Source: Dehalococcoidia bacterium (GTDB lineage Bacteria; Chloroflexota; Dehalococcoidia; GIF9; UBA5629). From it: 5,118 bases of DNA. Position numbers and translations under genes: made by a program. Position 1 is the stretch's first letter, and each line of letters begins with the position of its first letter. This document shows, piece after piece, positions 1 to 5,118 of this stretch. Below the pieces are notes generated by a model. The model was not told the DNA's origin, did not search any database, and saw only the letters and a list, made by a program, of their open reading frames with translations. The stretch is from the NCBI GenBank assembly GCA_028715025.1, contig JAQTLG010000150.1, positions 1 to 5,118 of the forward strand, in the 5' to 3' direction.

Positions 1-105
1 ATGGTGATGGGTATCCCAATCGGCTACGAGGATGATAAAAATCCGGCCAACAAGTTCCGCAGCAGCCGCGAGCCGTTTGAAAAGGTGGCCCGGTTCTATA
101 CGTAA
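1..105 (+). CDS. Nitroreductase family protein, C-terminal fragment
   Basis: Frame 1 is open from the window edge to a TAA at 103-105 and encodes 34 residues; the gene begins outside the window. The visible tail contains GIPIGYEDDKNPAN followed by FRSSREPFEKVARFY. This matches the usual end of FMN-dependent nitroreductases: a Gly-Tyr turn, a Pro-x-Asn segment, then Arg-x-x-Arg-Glu-Pro and a closing hydrophobic/aromatic strand. Such enzymes are cytoplasmic homodimers that use NAD(P)H to reduce nitro groups, quinones or related electron acceptors; the actual substrate cannot be told from this piece. The ATG at position 1 is most likely an internal methionine, because the family is about 180-250 residues long. 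It lies 67 nt upstream of the first acylase gene with no convincing terminator between, so co-transcription is possible. The family call rests on a short tail only. Confidence 0.7.
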   Translation: MVMGIPIGYEDDKNPANKFRSSREPFEKVARFYT

Positions 106-128
106 TTTCCACTTGATTGATTTCGACT

Positions 129-142
129 GATAAACAATTATC
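129..142. promoter_or_regulatory. Short inverted repeat GATAA-N4-TTATC, possible operator
   Basis: In the AT-rich 67-nt gap between the nitroreductase-like gene and the first acylase, GATAA at 129-133 is mirrored by TTATC at 138-142 around a 4-nt centre. It overlaps a TATCGATA palindrome at 139-146. It could be a regulator binding site, but 5-bp arms in AT-rich DNA arise easily by chance, and no regulator gene is visible nearby. Confidence 0.15.
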
Positions 143-161
143 GATAGGCTCATACAATATA

Positions 162-167
162 AGGAGG
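162..167 (+). promoter_or_regulatory. Ribosome binding site fixing the GTG start of the first acylase
   Basis: A perfect AGGAGG lies 5 nt upstream of the GTG at 173. The next in-frame stop upstream is TAA at 131-133, and no ATG lies in frame between it and the GTG, so this site decides the non-ATG start. Confidence 0.85.
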
Positions 168-172
168 TTGAA

Positions 173-2767
173 GTGAAGAAAAAAGGCGGCGCCGGTAAGG
201 CCGGCAAGATCGTACTGTTCGTTATCCTGGCCCTGATTGTGCTGCTGTTCGGAGGGGGCTTTATCTACTATCAATCAATTATTAATAGCCCTCAGCCGAA
301 AATAGACGGTGAACTGCAGGCGAAAGGGCTGCGGGACAGCGTCGAGATAATCCGTGATGACAGCGGCGTCCCACATATTTATGCCAAAAATATGCACGAC
401 CTGTACTTTGCACAGGGTTACACGCAGGCACAGGACCGCTGGTGGCAGATGGAATTCTTCCGCAAGACCTGCGGCGGCCGCATCGAGGAGCTGACCGGCA
501 AGAAGGCCGGCCTGGTCAATACCGATATTTATCTCCGCTCGCTGGGGCTCTACGGCGTCTGCCAGAAGGAATACGACGCCTGGACGCCGGAGCAGCGCGC
601 CCCGCTGGACGCTTTCAGCGAGGGTGTCAACGCATATATATCCGACAGGAGCCCCGCTCAGCTGTCGGTAAACTATTCCATCCTGGGACTCACCGGCGTG
701 AAATTTAAAGTCGATGCCTGGAGTCCACTGGACACACTGTCCTTCGCCAAGCTGATGGCCTGGGACCTGGGCCTCAGCCGCGACCCTGAGGTGATGCGCA
801 GCAGGCTATATGCTGTGATGGAAGCCGAAATGGCCGAGCAATGGCTGGTTCCGGCCTGGCCTCTCGGCTACAAGCCCACCATATTAACAGACGATGATAT
901 CCAGGTTATCGAGAAATCGGCTGCAGCCGCATCCACATCAGCCTCCGTTCCGATCGGTTCCCTGCCGACTGCGCCTGGCATGATCTACGAAGTCCTGGTC
1001 CCCGACCTCACTCAGATAACCGGCGGACTGGAGGGCACGGGCAGCAACAGCTGGGTAGCCTCGGGCAACATGACGGCCGGCGGCAAGGCGCTGCTGGCCA
1101 ACGATCCGCACCTGGGCATCGCCCAGCCTTCCATCTGGTACGAGGTGGGCCTGCATTGCACGGACGACGGCACAGGGCGCCCATTCGACGTCTCGGGCTT
1201 CACTTTTGCCTCCAACCCCGGGGTCGTTTCCGGCCACAATAACGATATCGCCTGGGGCACCACCAACGTCTACCCCGATGTCAACGACCAGTACATGATC
1301 AAGGTTAATCCGGAAAATCCCCTCCAGTACGAATGGGACGGGAAATGGCGGGATATGACCGTCAGGGATGAGACGATCTCCTTCGGCAACGGGAAGCCGC
1401 CTGTAACAGTCAAGGTCCGGGAGACCCACCTGGGCCCCATCACCAACGATAATAAATATGACGCCAGTACCGGCCAGACGGCCGGATTCAATAACAAGGA
1501 CCCGCTGGCCCTGCATTGGACGGCGCTGGAGCCCAGCCGCATCTCGCTGGCCATCCTGGGCATCAACAGTGCCCGGAACTGGGAGGAGTTCCGCAGCGCG
1601 CTGCAATACTGGGATGTGCCGTCGCAAAGCCTCATCTACGCGGACACGCAGGGCAACATCGGCTACCAGATGCCCGGCAAGATACCAATCCGCCCCGCTA
1701 ATTACACCGGTCAGCTGCCCGCACCGGGCTGGACCAGCGAATACGAGTGGAAAGGCTATATACCCTACGACCTGATGCCGCGGGCCTACAATCCGGCGCG
1801 CAACTATATAGTGGCAGCCAACCAGGAGGTTGCTCCACCGCAATACTATGAGTTCCTCAATCAACAGCTCGGACCGAACGTCAACGCCAACTTCGGCAGC
1901 AAGTACAACAAATGGGTCTACGGCTACCGCAGCCAGCGCATCAACGAGCTGATCAAACAGCTCGCCCCCAATACAGTCCTTACGTACGAGGTCATACAAG
2001 GAGACAATAAGCACCTGCCCGCCGACGAGGTATCGCCATATCTCTCCGGTTTGAAGTTCGACGATCCCGAGCTGAGCGACGCCAGGGACTGGCTGCTCAA
2101 GTGGGACCGCTTCTGCAACGAGGACAGCGCCCAGGCTGCGCTTTACAACGAATTCTGGATGCGCCTGATGCATAACCTGTTCCAGGACCAGCTGGGAGAT
2201 GCCGCCAAAACGGACGGCCTGGACAAGGAGATGTGGGCCGTCAACCTGCTGATGCAGAATCCCGACGACGCCTGGTGGGATAACATTGCCACAGCCGATA
2301 AAAAAGAGACGCGCGACGATATACTGGCGCAATCGTTCAAGGAGGGCTACGCAGCCGCTGTGACCGACATGGGCAAGGACCGCAGCCAGTGGAAATGGGG
2401 AAAGCTGCATAAAGCGACCTTCGTCAGCAACCCGCTGGGCGCCAGCGGTATAGCTCCCCTCGAGTCGCTGGTCAACCAGGGCCCTGTGTCTCTGGGAGGC
2501 AATACCGAGTGTGTCAACAACGAGATGTGGTATGCCAGCAAGGGCAATTTCAGCATCACACTGATCCCTTCCATGCGCATGATAGTCGATATGTCGGACT
2601 TGGGTAAAAGCGTCGGCATGAACTCCACCGGCCAGAGCGGCAATCCGGGCAATCCATGGTACGGCAGCATGATTCTGCCATGGGCCAAAGTCCAGTATCA
2701 CCCCATGCCCTGGACCAGGGAGCAGGTGGAGGCCGGCGCGGCGCATAAACTGCTGCTTAATCCATAA
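173..2767 (+). CDS. Penicillin acylase family protein, membrane-anchored Ntn hydrolase (paralogue 1)
   Basis: The protein has 864 residues, normal for the penicillin amidase family, whose members hydrolyse amide bonds of acylated small molecules. Seen in order: a Lys-rich N-terminus, one hydrophobic helix (about 12-33) that looks like an uncleaved signal anchor, and an alpha-chain block with GVPHIYA (65-71) and AQGYTQAQDRWWQME (80-94). An Ala/Ser/Thr-rich linker (about 248-289) follows, then Gly290-Ser291-Asn-Ser-Trp. By family knowledge, Ser291 is exposed by self-cleavage and becomes the N-terminal nucleophile of the beta chain. Further family landmarks are NDPHLG (310-315), GHNNDIAWG (354-362), YPDVND (367-372, likely Ca-binding aspartates), YIVAANQEV (545-553, Asn550 the likely oxyanion asparagine), VSLGGNTECVNN (772-783) and GQSGNPGNPWY (820-830). 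The chain is therefore intact and probably active outside the cytoplasm. The start is GTG, supported by AGGAGG 5 nt upstream. The DUF169 gene follows after 16 nt, suggesting one transcript. The substrate (beta-lactam, acyl-homoserine lactone, lipopeptide or other) cannot be deduced. Confidence 0.93.
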   Translation: MKKKGGAGKAGKIVLFVILALIVLLFGGGFIYYQSIINSPQPKIDGELQAKGLRDSVEIIRDDSGVPHIYAKNMHDLYFAQGYTQAQDRWWQMEFFRKTCGGRIEELTGKKAGLVNTDIYLRSLGLYGVCQKEYDAWTPEQRAPLDAFSEGVNAYISDRSPAQLSVNYSILGLTGVKFKVDAWSPLDTLSFAKLMAWDLGLSRDPEVMRSRLYAVMEAEMAEQWLVPAWPLGYKPTILTDDDIQVIEKSAAAASTSASVPIGSLPTAPGMIYEVLVPDLTQITGGLEGTGSNSWVASGNMTAGGKALLANDPHLGIAQPSIWYEVGLHCTDDGTGRPFDVSGFTFASNPGVVSGHNNDIAWGTTNVYPDVNDQYMIKVNPENPLQYEWDGKWRDMTVRDETISFGNGKPPVTVKVRETHLGPITNDNKYDASTGQTAGFNNKDPLALHWTALEPSRISLAILGINSARNWEEFRSALQYWDVPSQSLIYADTQGNIGYQMPGKIPIRPANYTGQLPAPGWTSEYEWKGYIPYDLMPRAYNPARNYIVAANQEVAPPQYYEFLNQQLGPNVNANFGSKYNKWVYGYRSQRINELIKQLAPNTVLTYEVIQGDNKHLPADEVSPYLSGLKFDDPELSDARDWLLKWDRFCNEDSAQAALYNEFWMRLMHNLFQDQLGDAAKTDGLDKEMWAVNLLMQNPDDAWWDNIATADKKETRDDILAQSFKEGYAAAVTDMGKDRSQWKWGKLHKATFVSNPLGASGIAPLESLVNQGPVSLGGNTECVNNEMWYASKGNFSITLIPSMRMIVDMSDLGKSVGMNSTGQSGNPGNPWYGSMILPWAKVQYHPMPWTREQVEAGAAHKLLLNP
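1040..1045 (+). other. Predicted self-cleavage site Gly290-Ser291 of the first acylase
   Basis: These codons encode the Gly-Ser pair of GTGSNSW. In penicillin acylases the peptide bond before this serine is cut autocatalytically, and the freed serine acts as both nucleophile and general base through its own amino group. The position follows from alignment of the GSN(S/N)W motif with family knowledge. Confidence 0.8.
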
Positions 2768-2783
2768 GATTCGAGGCAGAGCA

Positions 2784-3530
2784 ATGGACTTAGTAATCAA
2801 AAATGATTTCACGGCCAATTGGAAGAAGTATTTCGGCGGGGAGGGCCTGCCGATCACGTTCTACTATACAGACGATGAAGGAAAGGCTGAGCCGGTAAAG
2901 GCCGGCTCAGCCCATAGATGCATCGTCGCAGCCATCCAGGGTGTGCGGAAGGGCAAATCGCTCAGCTTCCAGTCGGAATCGATCGGCTGCGCCGGAGGTA
3001 AGCGGTATCTGGGCTTTACGCAGGAGATCCGGTCCGACATCGACTACTTCCTTTCGTGCGGCATTCCGGGCAAGCTGGAAGGTGAGCGTTACAAAAAGTC
3101 CCCCGAACTGGCCCGCCGATCATTTAAACACATGCCACCCTTCATTGCACCGGGGCGCTGCATCGTGTTCAAACGCTGGGACATGCTGGATGCCGGCGAT
3201 GAGCCGCAGGTGGTCATTTTCTTTGCCAAACCCGATGTGCTGGCCGGCCTTTTCACGCTGGCCAACTTCGATCAGGAGGAGCCCAATGGAGTGATATCTC
3301 CCTTCGGGTCGGGCTGTTCCTCCATCGTCCATTCCCCTTTCCTGCAGCGGGAGTCGCCACATCCTAAGGCCGTTATAGGCATGTTCGATATCTCCGCTCG
3401 TCCCTACGTGGGTAAAAACGAACTGACCTTCTCCGCGCCCATGTCCAAATTCCTTGCCATGTTACACAACATGGACGAAAGCTTCCTCATCACCAAGACC
3501 TGGCAACAGGTACAGAAAAGGCTCGACTGA
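2784..3530 (+). CDS. DUF169 family protein of unknown function
   Basis: This 248-residue soluble protein has no signal peptide or membrane helix. Its pattern matches the DUF169 (COG2043) family. It has an early strand segment (GLPITFYYTDD, 21-31), an HRCIVAAIQGVRKG motif (44-57) and an IGCAGG motif (67-72) followed by RYLGF. Further on are a central PGRCIVFKRWDML segment (123-135), a hydrophobic strand VVIFFAKPDVLAGL (143-156) and FGSGCSSIV (174-182). Cysteines 46, 69, 92, 126 and 178 are present; those in the GCAGG and SGC motifs look like the family's conserved ones and could bind a metal or cofactor, but that is inference. No biochemical role is known to me for the family. The ATG start is chosen for its weak GAGG (2773-2776) seven nt upstream and because the gene begins 16 nt after the acylase stop, which suggests co-transcription with it. 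A GC-rich hairpin begins 10 nt past the stop. Confidence 0.85.
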   Translation: MDLVIKNDFTANWKKYFGGEGLPITFYYTDDEGKAEPVKAGSAHRCIVAAIQGVRKGKSLSFQSESIGCAGGKRYLGFTQEIRSDIDYFLSCGIPGKLEGERYKKSPELARRSFKHMPPFIAPGRCIVFKRWDMLDAGDEPQVVIFFAKPDVLAGLFTLANFDQEEPNGVISPFGSGCSSIVHSPFLQRESPHPKAVIGMFDISARPYVGKNELTFSAPMSKFLAMLHNMDESFLITKTWQQVQKRLD

Positions 3531-3540
3531 GCCACCCAAC

Positions 3541-3588
3541 AAGCGCGCCCGCCGTCATATTCGCACCGCTTTGACGGCAGGCGCGTTT
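3541..3588. terminator. GC-rich hairpin after the DUF169 gene, possible terminator
   Basis: Arms 3541-3557 and 3572-3588 pair over 17 positions: 15 Watson-Crick pairs, one G-U and one C-A mismatch, around a 14-nt loop. The stem starts 10 nt after the DUF169 stop and ends in only three Ts, followed by CC. It therefore lacks the long U-tract of a classical intrinsic terminator. It may still end or attenuate the upstream transcript or protect its 3' end; the structure is directly visible, the function is inferred. Confidence 0.5.
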
Positions 3589-3599
3589 CCGAGTAATAT
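3571..3599 (+). promoter_or_regulatory. Candidate sigma70-type promoter for the second acylase
   Basis: TTGACG (3571-3576, 5 of 6 to the -35 consensus) and TAATAT (3594-3599, 4 of 6 to the -10 consensus) are separated by exactly 17 nt. Transcription would start near 3606 and give a leader of about 65 nt before the TTG start at 3670. The -35 box and spacer overlap the 3' arm of the hairpin at 3541-3588. The -10 match is imperfect, so this is a candidate only. Confidence 0.4.
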
Positions 3600-3610
3600 C
3601 ATGCAGGTAA

Positions 3611-3643
3611 GGGATTGGCCCCACAAGCTTCATCCCCTGAAGC
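3611..3643 (+). promoter_or_regulatory. Two overlapping small hairpins in the leader of the second acylase
   Basis: GCTTCA (3627-3632) and TGAAGC (3638-3643) form a perfect 6-bp stem with a 5-nt loop. GGGAT (3611-3615) can instead pair with ATCCC (3632-3636), which uses the loop and one stem base of the first hairpin, so the two are mutually exclusive. They lie 15 nt or more upstream of the ribosome binding site. A role in attenuation is speculative; stems this short are common by chance. Confidence 0.2.
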
Positions 3644-3658
3644 ATAATTAAGAGCGGA

Positions 3659-3664
3659 AGGAGG
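3659..3664 (+). promoter_or_regulatory. Ribosome binding site fixing the TTG start of the second acylase
   Basis: A perfect AGGAGG sits 5 nt before the TTG at 3670, the same spacing as in front of the first acylase. An in-frame TAA at 3649-3651 bounds the frame upstream, the codons between contain no other start, and the first in-frame ATG comes only at codon 90, after the membrane anchor and the conserved PHIYA motif. TTG is therefore the only sensible start. Confidence 0.85.
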
Positions 3665-3669
3665 ACACC

Positions 3670-5118
3670 TTGACTGATAACGAAAATGAAACAACAACCC
3701 CTGAAATCGAAGCTAAACCCCCCAAAAAGAAAAAAGGCGGCAAATCAACTTTAATCACTGGCCTGGTCATACTGGGCATTATAGTCATCCTGTGTGCGGG
3801 CGGCGCCGGCTATTTCAGCTACATTAACAACGCTCCGCTGCCCAAGATAAACGGGAACGTCAGGGTTAGCGGCCTTTACGACAAAGTCGAGGTGATACGG
3901 GACAGCAACGGCATACCGCATATTTATGCCAGCAACATGCATGATCTCAATTTTGCTCAGGGCTATATACAGGCGCAGGACCGCTGGTTGCAGATGGAGA
4001 TGTTCCGGCACATTTGCGGCGGCCGTATAGAAGAGTTGACCGGGAAAAAGACCAGCCTGATCCCCACCGACATATACCTGCGCACCCTGGGCTGGTATAA
4101 GGTGGCGGAAAAGGAATATGCCAGCTATACACCCGAGCAGCTCGCCCCGCTGGATGCCTTCGCGGCCGGAGTCAATGCTTACATATCCACGCGCAGCCCC
4201 CGGGACCTCTCCGTTAATTACAGCATCCTGGGATTGACCGGCGTTAAGTTCGAGATTGAGCCCTGGACCCCGGTGGACACCCTGGCCTTCGGCAAGCTGA
4301 TGTGCTACGACCTGGGCTACAGCACCGATGAGGAGATACAACGCAGCAAACTTTACAGCGCGCTTGGTCAGGAGATGGCCGACAAATGGCAGACGCCGCC
4401 CTGGGGTTACGGGGAAAAGCCCACTATTATCAATGACGCGGATGTCAAAGTAATGGACAGTTCGACGGCGCCGGCCGCGTCTTCCAATAGCACGTCATCG
4501 ACAACCGGACAGCCCGTTTCATCGATACAGGCTTACGATGATCCAAGGCCGGACCTGAGCTGGGTGATGGGGCCGTCTGCAGGTATAGGCAGCAACAACT
4601 GGGTTGTTTCAGGCAACCTGACGCAGAGCGGCAAGCCGCTGCTGGCCAACGATCCGCACCTGGGTATTCAGATGCCCTCCATCTGGTATGAGATCGGCCT
4701 GCACTGCCCCGATGACGGGAAGGGCCAGCCATATGACGTGGTGGGATTCGCCTTCGCTCCCAGCCCGGGGGTCATCATCGGACACAATAACAACATCGCA
4801 TGGGGCGTGACCAATGTCTACCCCGATGTTCACGACCATTACCAGATCAAGGTCAACCCTGATAATCCCTTTCAGTACGAGTGGAACGGCGAATGGCGCG
4901 ACATGACCGTGCGCAATGAGACCGTCGATTTCGGCGACGGCTCATCGCCCATTACCATCAAGGTCAGGGAGACACACCTCGGCCCCATCATCAACGATAA
5001 CAAGTACGATGCCAAGACCGGCCAGTTCTTCGGCTTGAACAACAAGGACCCCCTGGCCCTGCGCTGGACGGCCCTCGATCCCGGAACACTTGTATCTGCA
5101 ATATACGGCATCGACACA
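3670..5118 (+). CDS. Penicillin acylase family protein, membrane-anchored (paralogue 2), 3' end outside window
   Basis: The frame stays open for 483 codons to the window edge, so the gene is cut by the window, not broken. The N-terminus has an acidic stretch (2-15), a Lys-rich patch (PPKKKKGGK, 17-25) and one hydrophobic helix (about 27-50): a type II signal anchor placing the enzyme outside the cytoplasm. The alpha-chain block has GIPHIYA (81-87) and AQGYIQAQDRWLQME (96-110). A Ser/Thr-rich linker (about 263-305) precedes Gly307-Ser308-Asn-Asn-Trp, where family knowledge predicts self-cleavage and Ser308 as nucleophile. NDPHLG (327-332), GHNNNIAWG (371-379) and YPDVHD (384-389) follow, as in the first acylase. 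The oxyanion asparagine and the rest of the beta chain lie beyond the edge. By eye it is roughly 60-65% identical to the upstream acylase outside the tail and linker, so it arose by duplication. The LCAGG in the helix is not a good lipobox, since Leu precedes the Cys. The substrate is unknown. Confidence 0.92.
   Translation, partial: MTDNENETTTPEIEAKPPKKKKGGKSTLITGLVILGIIVILCAGGAGYFSYINNAPLPKINGNVRVSGLYDKVEVIRDSNGIPHIYASNMHDLNFAQGYIQAQDRWLQMEMFRHICGGRIEELTGKKTSLIPTDIYLRTLGWYKVAEKEYASYTPEQLAPLDAFAAGVNAYISTRSPRDLSVNYSILGLTGVKFEIEPWTPVDTLAFGKLMCYDLGYSTDEEIQRSKLYSALGQEMADKWQTPPWGYGEKPTIINDADVKVMDSSTAPAASSNSTSSTTGQPVSSIQAYDDPRPDLSWVMGPSAGIGSNNWVVSGNLTQSGKPLLANDPHLGIQMPSIWYEIGLHCPDDGKGQPYDVVGFAFAPSPGVIIGHNNNIAWGVTNVYPDVHDHYQIKVNPDNPFQYEWNGEWRDMTVRNETVDFGDGSSPITIKVRETHLGPIINDNKYDAKTGQFFGLNNKDPLALRWTALDPGTLVSAIYGIDT
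4588..4593 (+). other. Predicted self-cleavage site Gly307-Ser308 of the second acylase
   Basis: The codons encode the Gly-Ser pair of AGIGSNNW, aligned with Gly290-Ser291 of the upstream paralogue. Family knowledge predicts autocatalytic cutting before the serine, which then becomes the beta-chain N-terminus and nucleophile. Confidence 0.8.

Noticed and set aside
131..158. Promoter for the first acylase with -10 TACAAT at 153-158
   Set aside because: The -10 match is good, but the best -35 at suitable spacing is only TAAACA (131-136, 16-nt spacer), and the start would fall near 165, inside the ribosome binding site, leaving almost no leader.
938..2857. A 639-codon open frame on the minus strand across the first acylase
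   Set aside because: It lies antisense to a gene with clear family motifs, shows no recognisable domain, and its resemblance to the minus-strand frame at 4609-4839 is explained by the homology of the two acylases on the plus strand. It is a codon-bias shadow.
3454..3651. A small plus-strand frame of 65 codons spanning the DUF169 end and the intergenic gap
   Set aside because: It starts inside the DUF169 gene in another frame, has no good ribosome binding site, and reads through the hairpin; its composition is that of a frame shadow.
3787..3804. A lipoprotein signal (lipobox) at Cys42 of the second acylase
   Set aside because: The residue before the Cys is Leu rather than Gly, Ala or Ser, and the Cys lies in the middle of the hydrophobic helix, which fits a signal anchor better.
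3751..4341. A 196-codon minus-strand open frame opposite the second acylase
   Set aside because: The plus strand here encodes the anchor and conserved alpha-chain motifs of the acylase; the antisense frame has no supporting motif.
5040..5118. Possible truncation of the second acylase
   Set aside because: The frame is open to the last base, exactly at a codon boundary, and still aligns with the first acylase, so the end is the window edge and not a pseudogene break.

Overview
The window is a compact bacterial stretch with every supported gene on the + strand. It is moderately GC-rich, with strong AGGAGG ribosome binding sites and very short gaps. The host cannot be identified from the sequence. 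An anaerobic bacterium, perhaps of the Chloroflexota (Dehalococcoidia-like), would fit the DUF169 gene and the style of the membrane-anchored acylases, but this is a weak inference.

Layout: (1) Positions 1-105 hold the last 34 codons of a gene whose C-terminus looks like an FMN-dependent nitroreductase. (2) Positions 173-2767 hold a complete 864-residue, N-terminally anchored penicillin acylase family protein (N-terminal serine hydrolase, nucleophile Ser291). (3) Only 16 nt later, at 2784-3530, lies a complete DUF169-type protein of unknown function. (4) The 139-nt gap 3531-3669 contains a long GC-rich hairpin, a sigma70-like promoter candidate that overlaps its 3' arm, and smaller competing hairpins before a strong ribosome binding site. 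(5) A second penicillin acylase paralogue starts at TTG 3670 and runs off the window end at 5118 (first 483 residues, nucleophile Ser308). It is clearly homologous to gene 2 along its whole visible length, at roughly 60-65% identity by eye.

The two acylases are a tandem duplication interrupted by the DUF169 gene. Both are predicted to be anchored by one N-terminal helix, with the catalytic domain outside the cytoplasm, and to mature by self-cleavage in front of a serine. Their catalytic regions are well conserved, while the linker just before the cleavage site and the cytoplasmic tail have diverged. The first acylase and the DUF169 gene probably share a transcript; the second acylase may have its own promoter. 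The substrates are unknown: the family includes beta-lactam acylases, acyl-homoserine lactone acylases and lipopeptide deacylases, and nothing here discriminates. No RNA genes, mobile elements or CRISPR arrays were seen.
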